Source: Citrus sinensis (taxonomy: Eukaryota > Streptophyta > Magnoliopsida > Sapindales > Rutaceae). Taken from it: a stretch of 64,000 nucleotides of DNA. Positions 1-12,400 of the stretch are shown piece after piece. Where the stretch lies: NCBI RefSeq assembly GCF_022201045.2, contig NC_068558.1:42489501-42553500 (forward strand), written 5' to 3'. The translations under genes and the position numbers were made by a program. Each line of letters starts with the position of its first letter. Positions within the stretch are counted from its first letter, which is position 1. The notes under the pieces were generated by a model. It was not told the origin of the DNA. It saw only the letters and a program-made list of their open reading frames with translations, and made no database searches.

Positions 1-674
1 CTATAGTTTTAAAGTGGAAAAAATGGGTGGCTTGGCTGCAAAACCTTCACCATCCATCCACTTCACAATATTGAGAATGACAAACACACTAGGCTCTAGG
101 TACTGGAATGCCAGAACTCATAACTTACCCTTTCAATTTATTATATACTATAACCACTTTGAACTATAGAGAACAACCAAATCAACCTCCTACAGTTTCA
201 GATCAGTTAACTTTGTGTGCATTGTTTTAACTTCAAGGACTGAGAATGAAGTTACGGCCAAGATGGTTTTATAGGCTAAATCTGTTTTATGATCAAACAG
301 CAAATGTGTTAATACTGGCCATCCTTTTATGGAAATATATTGTTCATTATGAATCCAAAAAATGAACTTTTACGTTGAAAACAATAGCATAAAGTCATTA
401 TGACATGGGACAAACATTATGGCAATCTGAAATGGGAAGTTTAATTGACAATGAAAACCACTGTTGAAATTGGTATTAATTTTCAAATGGAAGTATGGCG
501 AGGCACAGGTGAACTAGATTAGACTCCATAACTAGTCCTAGGTATCTGTGGTCAATTTATTCCATCCATGTTTAAGTTTTAACACAATCATGAGTGTTAT
601 CCACAATCTCAAGTACAATTGTTCCCTCATTGACAGACACTAAAACCTAGAAGCAAAGGAAAAAGTATTGGCAC

Positions 675-2177
675 CTTGGAGTCCTGCCTTCCACACTGTG
701 TTGGAGTAGGTAAGGCCAGAAACAATGTTGTGCATAACATTGAATGTTAGCTTAAGCTGGAACCGAGATCCCTCCTTCAGAGTAAAAAGGACATGACCAT
801 TCTGATTTTTGTCAATGGGCAAAGGAGTAGTAATTTCCCCAAAGTCATCAGATATTATTCCAATGGAATGGAACTTGACTTCAGGTTCCATTTGGCCTAA
901 GAAAACATAAAATTAACGAAGGAAAGACTAACACGAAGAGTCAAACAAAAATACAAAACCCCATAGGACAAACCATTTAAATCTCCTTCGACGCAACCAA
1001 GCAGCTTCTCCTTCCATCTCCTTAAGCTATCATCATCCTGAAATACAAATTTGAGTTTTGCAATAAATTGGAGCAAACAATGTTATATTCAGTAGAAATT
1101 GGATAGTTATGATTTTAAAAAGATAAATAAGAAAACTCATATTATAATTATTGAAAAATGAGTTCCCATGCTCAATAACCAAAGAGATAGCAATAACAGA
1201 GCTACTCATAATGCAAAACTTGTTAGACATGTATGAGTAAAAGGAGACACAATAGTGAATGCTCTGTTTGGTAGTGAAGTGCTGTGGATTTTAAGCACTC
1301 AGTGAAATTAAAGCCCAGCTGTGAAATAGAAGTTGATAATGTTGGTAAATAAGACTTTTAAAGCTAATAATTTTGATAAATAGTCAGACAAACATGCAAA
1401 ATCACCTCTAACTTCCAAACTATGGTGGCACGGTTGTAATTGTCTATCAAACACTTTATAGTTGTAGCTTAACAGTTCCAGCTGCTAGACAGCAATACGA
1501 AACAAAGCCTCATTTAAGAACCCCATAATCCATATCAAACTAGAAAAAAACTTGACAAATTTAGGTTAATATACACACCATATACGTAATAAACTTGACA
1601 ATTTTAGGTTAATACACACACCATATACTTAGTAAAGAATGAGTAGTTTGCTTGCCGAGGAATTGAGAGGAAAAAATGAAATAGTAGAATTGAGTAAAGG
1701 TTCAATTTTTTCTTTGGGACTATCATAACAGTTTCTAACTGTTCCTACATTTTCTGAGCAACCAAACGGAATATTGAAAATTTGAAATCCCACAAATTTT
1801 TAAGCAGCAGTTAAAGCAAACATAAGAGAATGAGCTGTAATATTCAAAGTCAAATAAAGAACAAAAACAAAAAAAAAAACATACAATCAGAAGCTTTAAA
1901 GAGTAATAGGAGTAAAAAGGAGAAGGCAAAAAACCTTATCTTTCTCAATCTGTTCTTTGAGGGAAACCAAAGGCCCTGGACTAAAGCCAGCAACAACTCC
2001 ATCACCTTCCTTAACATCTTCATCATCATATTCTTCTTCTTCTTCTTCATCAGCTAGCAGAACTTCACTTATTGTCAGTGGTTTCTCAGTCTTCATTTCT
2101 CTTTGCTTATCTTTCTTCTCTTCAGCATTGACAACACCCCTTGATGGCCCTGCTTCTTCCTTCTTCCCGCTCTCCAT
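675..2177 (-). CDS. Rho GDP-dissociation inhibitor (RhoGDI1/SCN1-like), 3' end missing
   Basis: Cytosolic regulator that binds prenylated, GDP-bound ROP/Rac GTPases, extracts them from membranes and blocks nucleotide exchange. In plants it restricts ROP activity during polar growth such as root-hair initiation (family knowledge). Coding exons read on the minus strand: 1935-2177, 974-1037 and 675-896, with phases that join exactly (243, 64 and 222 nt). The start is the ATG at 2177; an in-frame GTG lies just upstream. The N-terminal 80 residues are charged, with an acidic run (DEEEEEEYDDED) typical of plant RhoGDIs. The immunoglobulin-like domain follows, with DDSLRRWKEKLLG, EPEVKF, VLFTLKEGSRFQLK and GLTYSNTVWKAGLQ. 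The donor at 674/673 leaves phase 1; no exon for the C-terminal strands (expected motif near KGMLGxFxPQ) is visible at 1-640, so the last exon should lie left of the window. Confidence 0.92.
1038..1934 (-). other. RhoGDI intron 1 with a tandem duplication
   Basis: An 897-bp AT-rich intron. At about 1548-1633 a unit of about 43 bp (ACTTGACAA, then TTTAGGTTAAT, then ACACACCATATAC) is present twice in direct tandem with a few differences. At about 1255-1500 there is weak inverted similarity (CTGTTTGGTA on one side, TATCAAACAC on the other) that may be an old MITE; this part is uncertain. Confidence 0.5.
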
Positions 2178-3722
2178 CTCTCTTCGCACCGTGCTTAAAA
2201 CAAACCACCAAAAACGGCGTGAACCCTCTTCAAGTTCTGTGCTCTGAACCTAAAATATGTTTACTGTGCAAAAAATTAATATTTAAAGGCTGCCAGTCCT
2301 ACATACACATAATACATAATAATACATATATCGTACACACACACAAAGTGACAAGCTGACAATAGATGCAAGCCCTCTGTATGTTTCACTCTCGCCTCCT
2401 CTATTTATTACAAGAGTGTTTGTTTGCTTTGTTTGTTTGTCATTGTCTTGTCTTAATAACACTCGGTCCAGTGTCGGCGCATGACTGGACATTGGATAAC
2501 AGGTAGTGTAAAACAAAGTTCAAATCTTTATTCCCATTTTCCAACCAAACATGAATAAAATATAATTCTTTTGAAAAAAAGGTTCTGTTTCTTTATGTGC
2601 GGATAAGTCCCTGAGAATTAGGTTATTTTGAATATGTACAATTCTTTTCTTTTATTCTAAGTTTAAAAAATAATAATGATAATACAGATTTAAATATTTT
2701 TTGGACAACAGCAAAAATAAGTATGGTAAATTATTCAAACTGAAGAGAAACTAAATTTAATTTGAAATAAATTACCCAACCTTAAATGTATATATAAGCA
2801 TGATGGAAAATTAGAATCCTAAAAAAATGAACTTGCATTAGTATGGATTAAAAAGTTTATATATTTTATTTATGACAAAATTTAAATTTTTATTTTCCGA
2901 ACAATAGAAAGTGAGTAGTTAAAATTTTTCCTCTTATATCTCTCTTCTGATCCCAACCAAACACGCCTAAGCTCGTATTTAATTGGAAGAAGTAATAAAA
3001 GAGGAAAGAAATGAAAAGGAGAAGAGAAGAAAAGAGCAAAAAAGAAGATCAATTTCATTTTGATTACTTTATTAAATATAAAATTCATCATTTTTTTTTA
3101 CCTCTCTTCCTTTCTTCTCCTCCCCCTCCTTCCTTGTATTTCTTTAGACCAAAATGGGTAAAAGAAGAGAGAAACAAAGAAACCAAAGGGGTAATTTGAA
3201 AATGTCCTAAACTATCGGGGCACTAGTCAAAATAAGAATTTGTTAGTGGAGGTTATTTAATAAAAGGAGTAAAAAAATAATATTTGTGGGGACCACTTGG
3301 CCGGTCAAATCAAACCTCGCTCATCGTGACCCTCAGCGTGAAACATGTTATTATTGTTAATTCTTTTTTTTTTTTTTTGGAAAGGATAATATTATTAATT
3401 TTTTTTTTCCAGAATAAAAAGAATGTACACAAAGTTGGTAAGAAATTAGAAAAAACTGAAGTTACGTACAATAACATCACCATGGAGGTATAACTACGAT
3501 AACAAGATGTCAATTGAATCAACAAATAGAATTTAAACGAAGATACAACATTACTTTCTATCACTTTCTGCTCCGAAAACAAACTGTTCTCCTCATTTGC
3601 TGAGGTTAATGAAGGCAAATGCCTCACTAGTTCCTATATTTGTCAATCCTGTGTAAAATAGTGTAAGAAGAAGAAGAAAAAAAAAATTGAAGGTACCCAA
3701 AAGTTCGCATTGTATGGACTGG
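2178..3722. other. Intergenic region between RhoGDI and NPGR2-like genes
   Basis: Holds the promoter and 5' UTR of the leftward RhoGDI gene and the 3' flank of the leftward NPGR2-like gene. AT-rich, with purine/pyrimidine-rich tracts at 2990-3180 and poly-T runs at 3362-3410. Open frames here are low-complexity or antisense and none looks like a real protein. No TATA box or repeat could be placed with confidence. Confidence 0.5.
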
Positions 3723-6700
3723 TCATCTAAAAGGTTCAACTGGTGCTGTCTCTTCAAGAGAGGCCGCAGCCTCAAAACATTCAGCGGCTTCTAGTTTAGA
3801 TGATTGTGTACCCTGAGATTTATAGAACAGCCCAAGGTTGTACCATGCAGACGAGTTCATTCCATCTAATCGAAGAGCAGCCATCAAAAAGCTTCTGATA
3901 ACTGCATTTGATTGGTCACTGAGCTTTCTAAGAACCACGGCTGTGGATATCAAGCTTGGGACATGAGCAGGATCAATGTTCAAAGCACTTCTAAAAGCTT
4001 TTATGGCTTCTTTGTAGAGACCCTTTTTCTCATAAAGTACACCTGAAATATCAACAAGGTTCAGAATTTGCAACTCTTAACATGCTCCATTATGAGAAAA
4101 TGTTTTATAATTTTGGATAAATTCGACCAACAAAAAGAATTAAATAGTTACGGATGCTCAAGTGTTTTTGACTTGTACTACTTAAAACTAAAAGTAGATA
4201 TACATGGACCAATACTACTGAAACTAAAAGTTGTGGCGTGCGGCTGCCTGGAAGCTCGAGTTTGGTACCGTAGCTTTTCAGTAGACATGAAGACAATAGT
4301 TCTATCTTTCCCATCTAATTGGTGATGTACAAGACAGGATTAATCACAAATCATCGAATCTAAAACATAATTTCTTTCACTGCCTCCTCTCCCTTATTTT
4401 TCAATTTCAAGCAAAAGAATAAATTTGTATTCACTATTGCTACCTATGAAGCGAAGGAGAAATTCTAGAATATCTCTGATGTATTACAACCAATTGATGC
4501 ATGCATGACATGTGTGGTTGAATTTAATATAATCACCACTTCCATAATAGTTTTTCAAAATAAATGCACACATGTCATAGCATCATTTGCTTTTTGTATA
4601 GCTGACATGGTATCTCTGATGTATTTTAGAATTTCTCGAAGCTAAGGGGTATATTTTGTGCAATTTATTCATGGATAATACAGTTTGGTAATACTGCAAA
4701 GAAAGGAACTTTAAATATCTTCCTAGCTTATGGCATTAACAGTTCATGAGACTGGTGAATGAAAGAAAGGTTTAGAAGATATTATAGATCAATAGATAAA
4801 TAAGTTTTACCAGTTGCATGGCATTTTGAAGCAGAGTAAGAACTTATGGCCTCAGATTTAGAAAGACAAATCTCAGCATCATGCCATTGTGACAGGTTTA
4901 TGTAGATAAAAGCCAAGTCAAGCCACACTTCCAATTCCAAACTTCTAGCATGGTTTGCACTGCCCTATCAAAAGTAATACAAAAGGGAAGAAAGTTACAA
5001 TATCTATTGCCTCAAAAACACTCATCATAAATGAGACAAGATTAATCAAAAAAGAAAAAACTCTCAATTTTAGCCATACACGGTACATTGACTGCAATAA
5101 TCACATCTTCAAAGGAAGAGGCCTGTCTATCTATCAAGAGGCCTGTCTATCTATCAGTTTAAAATTTAAACATAATTACCAATACTGAATAAATTACCCA
5201 TAATAGCTCAACTGAAAGCTAATCTTTAACAACAATGTAAACGTACATCCATAACTTACAACTAAACAACCCTCTACAACTGAAAGAGCTAGTTCATTTT
5301 CCGATATTGAGTTCCATAGAAAGACTAGAATTTTATCTGACATACATATTCGCATGTCTCAAAACCCCAAGCTTCTCCCAGACCATTACTCCAACAAGCT
5401 ATCTCCAGAATAATGTCTGGGAATAAGCCTCCTGTTACATTACATGATGCCCTGCCATATCGTTAATGACAAAAACTCTGGGATAAATTCCAAGAATTGT
5501 TCAGGTCTCCTTTTCTAAGGAAACCAATTGGATCCATCTACATGCTCATTTTTCTCAAAAATACGACCTCATGACACATTCGATTCCTAAAATAAAATTC
5601 TGATTAATAATGCAAAAAGCACAGATTATGGATAAATTTATTTAGAGAACCATTCCTAGATATTCTGATTAATAAATCAATCAATAAATAGTAAAGAATT
5701 AGAGAAGAAATGGGCAACTAGGAGATAAGCAAACCTTATAAAACCTCTTATCGGAACTGAATGTTTTAGTCTGAACTTGAAGGGCAGCCAGAAGGTGAGT
5801 ATATGTCTCAACGGCACCCTTTAACTGGCCTTGTACGAGTTGAACCTTTGCCTTAGTTCGCAACAACTCTCCCTGCTCCCATTTTCCAGTCTGATCTAAA
5901 GCAGCATTTAAAATAGTTTCAGCATCCTCATACCGTTTCTGAGCTGATAATATCCGGGCCATCAACAACCATCCTTTCAGATTAGACCCACCTTCTAGCT
6001 TTAGCAGCATCTTGGCATAATAATGTGCAGCATTCAACTTCCTCTGCTCAGCATATTCAAGGCTGAGGCGGTAAAGAATGCTTAGATCTCTCATATTGGT
6101 ACTTCTTGCGGCACTTACCAGCGCCTGGAGTGCCTTAGCCTGTCTGGTAGCTCTGTCAAAATCAGTAATGGCTACTTTGGATTGGGCAGAAAGTGATATA
6201 CCCAACAAACAATTGGCAGTACTTTCCATCTGACCACATCCATCCCCCAAGCACTCAAGGGCCCTTGAAGCAAAAGTTGCCCCTTCCTCTGCAAGATCAG
6301 GGTATTCCCCACAAATCTTTGATGCTATTAATAAAGCTGGAAGACACTTTGGATCCTCACTACCACTCAACAGTGTCCTCAGAAGATTTAAAGCAACCAG
6401 GTCTTCACCTTCCCCATAATAACAGAGAGCTAGAATATGATATCTTTCTTTCCGATTAATTATCCCAGGAAGTAATTCTTCAATTTGCTTAGCTAAAGAA
6501 CTCAAGTCCCCCGCAATAGAAAAAGCAAATGAAAGGTGGTCCAGGATTGATGGATCCCACTCAATTCTTTTGAGAGCAACCTTTCTTAATAGTATCATTA
6601 ACAGAAGTATAGCCTCTTCTATATTGTTTCTAGGTACAAATGAACTGCCCATTTGAGAGCGAAGGTTTGGAGGGCATGTTTCACCTCCACAATACAGCAG

Positions 6701-8849
6701 AAAAATGGCAAACTCTTTCTGAAGCTTTGCAGTAGTTTCTGCATCAAGGTTCCAGCAAGGCAGGAGGGCCCTCCTGTATGACATGATTGTCTCGCGTGGA
6801 GCATCAGCAAGTTTCCACAGTTCTGGAAGCAATTCAACAGCTCTGTTGAGAGTCTCCTGCAATTTACAATCAGCACCAAGGTTTTCAGGAAAGCCTTCTG
6901 CAAATGAAGATTCAACAATGTCCAGAATAACTTTGCAAGATTGAGCAGCTTCTGCAAGAAGGATTGAAAATGTTATTAGATGCAATGATGGTCCAATTTT
7001 GCTGTTTAGCTCAGAAATATTTCCTCTTTTAGTCCTCCACCATATGAGTACTTTTTTCTTTTTGGTGCTGTGCTTGAACTATGACTCCTAGATATTGTGC
7101 AATCTACGTTAAGATCGTAGTAGCATTTTTTGGTGCAACGCTTGGAGAGATGCCAAAGCTAATACAAGTTATTAAAGACTGATTCTACAGTTCGACATCT
7201 TTTAATGTCAAAGTCAGAGTTTATCTATGATACTAAATGCACATATTTAGAATAATAACATAAAAGTAATATATTCCGCAAGAATGAAAAAAAGAAAACA
7301 AACAAGAATTTCACCAAATTGAATTCATGAATGAAACATAACAGCAAAGTAAAAGAACACTTCAATTTTAACTAAATATTTCTATTCTAAGATGCAAAGC
7401 GGTTTATTACATTGCCATGGTAATCACAAAGAACAGTAAAACAAAAATATTAAAAATTAAAAGAAAATGAAAAAATTGTCCTAGCCGGTAGTTAAATACT
7501 AACAATGCTTTACAGGACTAAAAATTAATAATAACAGAGGAATCATGAGCAATTTTATGACAATATTAGTCAAAGGCATGCTCAGCTAAGATAATCAACA
7601 GACCAGAACAGTGTTATGCATAACTAAAACTTAAAACTCCCACACACTTAAAGCAGTACCTTTAAACCTCCCAAGCCCTTGCAAACACTTTGCTTTAAGA
7701 AAGATTGCTTCCAAGAGCAAACTGATAGCATGAATGGACATTGGTGGAGAAGAAAGATTTTGGGAGCGCCTTTTATGCCGTTCTCCCTTCCTATTGGCAA
7801 GTGCTAGAGCAATTTTCATTTTTGGAGTTGCTGCAGCAATATCTATTCCTTCAAAGACATGAAGAGCAGCTTCTATATTTCCCTTCTGATATTCAATCCT
7901 TCCTAACAAAGCCCTAGCTTCCTGCAAAATGCCAACATCTTAGCCATGCAAAGCAGGATATAAAATCATGAAAACCATTCCCAAGTTCAATATGCCTGTT
8001 CCTGCCACTTATTTCAAAATATCAAATGCAGAAACATGTATGCAAATTAATAATCGATAACAGAATATCAAGATTGATAAGGCAAGCAATGAATGGAAAA
8101 ACAATAAACAATAGAACATATGCACAGATCTTCAACAATGTGGGAAAGTTCTAGAGCGTCCATGAGACAATTAATTTGTACTTTCATAGTAAGGTGAACT
8201 AATTCAAGTTATAGGCACCTCAGACTCACGTTCAACTGCATAACAACTATACAGATAAACTCCAGGCAAAAGACGTGATCACTCTTATTATGGCAAATTG
8301 ACAAATTAGAATCCAACTTTAATTATATAATTCTACGATCTTAAAACTAATAACGGATAAGAATCTTTCTCACCATATACTTCCTTATTCAAAGTTTTCC
8401 GATCATTAATCGAGACCTCAAACTGGTTTAAAAGAAGTGATTAAATTCCTTTCCTAAATTTCAAGAGTTATAACTCAGAAACAAAAGGAGAAAAATGGAT
8501 TGATCACAGACTTGATGAAAGAAAGACAAATGGATCATGCAAAGAAGACAAGTAAACACTAAATGGTAGAGAGCTCCAGGAAACCAACCTCATAATTCAA
8601 AGAACTAGTCTCTCGCAGAGACCACTCAGCTTCTTCTATATTGCCAATATCAGGGTGCTTCACAACTTCTCCAGCTTTAGAAGAATAATCACTGGCTGAA
8701 CAATCTTTGGTCCCAATGGATTCAGATGATGGTACCATTTCATCTACTGCTTTTAACTGCTCTCCCGAGCAGATATATTTCATAAACTTCCCGAATTTCA
8801 AACTGATTCTACTTCTCCTCCGTTTACTAATCCTCTTTTCGCTCTTCAT
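3723..8849 (-). CDS. NPGR2-like calmodulin-binding TPR protein (No Pollen Germination Related family)
   Basis: Plant-specific tetratricopeptide protein of the NPG1/NPGR family. NPG1 is a calmodulin-binding protein needed for pollen germination, and the family (including NPGR2) was reported to help anchor a PI4-kinase complex at the plasma membrane (family knowledge). Five coding exons on the minus strand: 8589-8849, 7660-7921, 5735-6951, 4811-4964 and 3723-4042 (261, 262, 1217, 154 and 320 nt). Phases join exactly, giving 737 residues, close to the about 740 usual for NPGR2. Recognisable parts are a basic N-terminus, EEARALLGRIEYQKGNIEA, HVFEGIDIAAATPK, a large central TPR exon, EVWLDLAFIYINLSQWHDA and a terminal TPR ending PVEPFR. 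The start is the ATG at 8849, preceded by an in-frame GTG. A splice acceptor just upstream (TTACAG at about 8857) points to a 5' UTR intron. The gene looks intact. Confidence 0.95.
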
Positions 8850-8854
8850 CACGT

Positions 8855-9600
8855 CCTGTAACCCTCAAAAATCTTTAACCACCACCACCACAACCAACAA
8901 CAACAATTACAACAAATCAAAACCTTAATATAAGATATTCATGTTGTGCATGCACTTTAAAAAAGCTTCAAAATGTTTACCAATTGCCAATGATTCATAA
9001 CCCAAATTCTGACAACGAAATGGGTATCAAATTTCTACAAAATAAAAGGGAAAATAACTAAAAGTTCTGATGAGAAAAGTAAACCTAAATAATAAAAAGT
9101 GAAAAACTGTAGATAATTTAAGCATCAATCCCTAAATTTATCACTCTAAAACCCTGAATAATCAATCAAAACAAAAACCCCATAAACCAATCATCAACCC
9201 CAGTTCAGAACTTTGCTCCAAATTCAGCCAATTTCAGAAATACCTCGCGATTACTAAAAAGCAAAAATAGACGAGAATAAGCAAAAATCCCTGAAACCCA
9301 AAACTTATATCATAATCAATCAAGCATATAAATTATTAAACCAAAAAACAAAAAAAACTCACCTTTTGTTTTTCCAAAAAGAAAAGCAGAAAAAATGAGC
9401 CCACCACACACAAACACCAATACCCATCGCTTCAATTCCCAATTAATTCTTTGAATCAATCAAAGCATCCAAAGCACAAACGCCTCAAGAATCATTCCCC
9501 TTTTTCTTAGTTTTTTTTTTCCCTGTCGAACTTTCCTTTTTATTTTTTAATATCTTTTAAGATTACAGCTTCTTTATTTATTCAACAAGTTTACTTACAA
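8855..9600 (-). other. Probable 5' UTR intron and leader exon of the NPGR2-like gene
   Basis: On the minus strand a good donor (AACAAAAG then GTGAGTTT) lies at 9363/9362 and an acceptor (GGGTTACAG) ends about six bases before the ATG. They would define a roughly 0.5-kb leader intron, with a non-coding exon starting somewhere near 9500-9600. This comes only from splice-site appearance; the transcription start is not determined. Confidence 0.5.
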
Positions 9601-9949
9601 ATACTGTGAGTTTAGAGGGTGAATTATAAAAAGAGAGATAGAATTCGATAATTGAAATGAATCGTAAACGAGAAGATTTTGGAATCAAAAAATGAAATTG
9701 TAGGACGGAGATTACTTTTGCCGAAGAAAACTCTGTTTCTGGGTCCTACTTCAAAAGTAAAAATATTAATTTAATCATCAAATTTTCTTTTTAAGATCTT
9801 ATTTAATTAATTGAATGAGATTAAATTAATCAGATTTGGTGAATTGAATTAGAAAATTAGAATAATGGAAACTTCAAATGAGTTACTTAAAACTAAAATC
9901 TAAAATCTAAAACTATTTATTTAATTTTTTTTCTTTTCAAAAAAAGAAA

Positions 9950-10075
9950 TTTTTTAACCGCGAGGAAACGCTGGCGTTGTAACGGTCATTTATTAACGCG
10001 ACTGAGCGGTTTCTGCTGGCGGCGGTTTCGGCTGGCGGCGAGTCAACTCGTCAAACGATAGCTCCAAAAAGAAAA
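9950..10075. promoter_or_regulatory. GC-rich, CpG-dense island upstream of the NPGR2-like gene
   Basis: About 120 bp with many CG dinucleotides in otherwise very AT-rich DNA. It contains GTAACGGTCA, which resembles the core of mitosis-specific MYB (MSA-type) sites, TTAACGCG, and a near-perfect direct repeat of GGTTTC followed by GCTGGCGGC. It lies about 400-600 bp upstream of the inferred leader exon. Calling it a promoter element is inference. Confidence 0.35.
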
Positions 10076-10240
10076 AGCACCCAATTTTACTTTCTTTTTT
10101 CCTTTTTGTTTTTTAAGTTTTTTAGCTTTATTGTGTTTGATTATATTCGCTTTCTCGATTTGTATGAGCCAAAATGAGTAGGAGGAGGAAGATAAATTAA
10201 TTAAAATATTAAAAATTCACAACTTATTATTTATTTTATG

Positions 10241-10440
10241 AATAATGATATAAGTACAAACTCTTGTATAAATTTATTTTGTATAATATTTTGTACAAAC
10301 TGATGTAGTATAATAAAATTATTTAAATTAAATGTTGGCCCACATGATTTATTTTTATTATTTTATATTTACCAAATAAATTAATGTCACATCAGTTTAT
10401 ACAAGATAAATTTGTACAAGAATTTATGACTATATATCAT
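10241..10440. mobile_element. Small palindromic MITE
   Basis: The left arm (CTTGTATAAATTTA near 10262, then GTACAAACTGATGT) and the right arm (ACATCAGTTTATACAAG, then AAATTTGTACAAGAATTT) are inverted copies around an AT-rich centre. This makes an element of about 200 bp. Target-site duplication and exact ends were not resolved, so the superfamily is unknown. A related half-copy lies near 22585-22650. Confidence 0.6.
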
Positions 10441-10928
10441 CACTCTTATTATATTCATTGACTTACTAGTTAGTTATTTATATCTTTAACTTAATTAAAA
10501 TATGCAATATCATGTCAAATATAGCACGATTCAACTGATTTTATATGCAAGTTTTTTCTTTTCTTTTTTTTTTTAATTGGGGGTCAATTAGTTCAGTTCA
10601 AAAAATACATATTACATTAAAAAAAATTGTAATTGGACTCCTACGGGTGAAGATATAATTAGGTTGTTTTTAAGCTAAACAATTTGGTTATTATATAGAA
10701 AATAAACCCCCCGTGTAACGTGAAACAATAATAATCCTAAACAATGAATCAATTATAATAAGTTTCCAATACCGTTAATTTTGAAACTAGTCATCTTAAT
10801 AATGGATTTCAAATTATTAGATAAAAATTTATGTAGTCCATATGATGGTTGGAACGGATTAATATTATTGGATTATGGCATACAATATGTTGTTTAAAAG
10901 CTTTCAACATAAAGAATAAAGAATTATT

Positions 10929-11407
10929 TGTTGGATTTTTAATCCAGTACTGTTGGATCTTTAATTTAACATTGAACTTAAATGTGAATAATTATGTGTC
11001 GAGAACTGTCATATGAGGTTAAGCCAATAAAAAGTGATCTATTAAAGTTTTTAGTATTATGAGCTTTATCGTATCTAATAGGGTATAGGCTTTTAATGTG
11101 TAAAGACCTAATGTTATTTTAGTTATATGATGGACAAAATTAAGAATAGATAATGACAACATGAAAAAATTATCTAAAAAAGTAGTTATGATCCTTAAGT
11201 CACATGTATTTTTTTATTCTTTCTGAAATCATATCATCAAAAGAGAGAGCCCTAAGAAAATTCTCTAGGATAATGTATAGATATGGAAGGTCAATCACAT
11301 AACCCTAGAGAGTAATTCAGTATTATGTTATTAATTTTTAATGATACAATATGAATGTATTTGAATTATAAGTGATGATTTTCACTAAAAATTTTCTTGT
11401 TCTAACA
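10929..11407. mobile_element. Solo LTR of an LTR retrotransposon (479 bp)
   Basis: A fossil LTR. It begins TGTTGGATTT and ends TTCTAACA (TG...CA termini with short inverted ends). It is flanked on both sides by the 5-bp target-site duplication TTATT (10924-10928 and 11408-11412). No internal region or second LTR is present, so it fits a solo LTR left by LTR-LTR recombination. Length and termini suggest a Ty1/copia-type element, but family and age cannot be fixed without a second LTR. Confidence 0.75.
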
Positions 11408-11976
11408 TTATTGCTAATACTATGAGGGCGGGATTTTGTGGGGGGGGGGGGTGTCAAATCTCGTTTAGTGCTTCAAAAAACACTTTGCAAGGACATATTT
11501 TTATGTTCATAAAAAAAAATTATCATATGTTCACCTTTTATTAAAAAGTTAGTTGTTTGTGTGTGTGTGTGTGTGTTTTTTTTTTTTTTTCTTGAAGGGT
11601 CAAGTATACAAAGGAAGTTAACTCATGCACTAGGCTTGATCGTATGATTTTTAAAACAATTATTAGTTTTATTAACTACATGTATTCGGATACCAAAGAA
11701 ATAATGGCTGAAAGAATCAATTGATGACTTTTGTTGATTCCTCTATAAGCCGGCATCAAGATCACATTAACTTAATCGATTGACTTCCGAAAGTTGCACA
11801 TATCGAGAAAATGTATGGTGTGGAATTGCATGGCTATGTGATTGCTCAATTGCCTGGCATCTTTTTTATATTTGTCGTGCTGAATGTTGATTGAAAGCGA
11901 CTCATCCAAAATTGCAAGCTGCTTTAAATTGATGTCCACTGTTGTTCTCGTTTATAGTAAAATTTATAAATAGGGA

Positions 11977-12400
11977 AAGGTTAACTTTACATTATCACGC
12001 AACAGACATTACGCGAATAAGGATATTTAGATTTGAATAATAAAAGCAGACGGATGAAAATGAAATGAGACATATCAGCATAGAATTTTGAAAAACTAGA
12101 AAAATCTAGTCTTGCCCAATCTCTTCTTAATATTGTCTCTTTTTCTTTTCTTTCTTTAAGTTTATTACCAAATTAAAATTTATGATTAAGGAAGCAAAGG
12201 AAAAAAAAAATTAATTGAGAAGGTGACGGCTACTTGGGGAAAAGTCGATAAAAGAAAGAGAAGAAAGAAAGTTAACTTCTATTAGGCCAGTTTCGTAATG
12301 TTAGATTGCTCATTTCATTTCCGCCCATCCGATTTTATTATTCGAATCTAACGACCCTTATTCACATAATATTTAGTACATGATAATGTAACTTAACCTT
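11977..12400. mobile_element. Fold-back MITE (about 420 bp)
   Basis: Long terminal inverted repeats of about 90 bp. The left arm starts AAGGTTAACTTTACATTATCA and the right arm ends with the inverse of AAGGTTAAGTTACATTATCA. Both arms carry GAATAAGG, TTAGATT(T/C)GAATAATAAAA and GAAATGAAATGAG blocks. The middle has no coding sequence. A clear target-site duplication was not found, so the superfamily stays open. Confidence 0.65.

Noticed and set aside
1896-2247. Overlapping plus-strand open frames opposite RhoGDI exon 1
   Set aside because: They are antisense to the acidic GA-rich exon and consist of Ser runs; no family resemblance.
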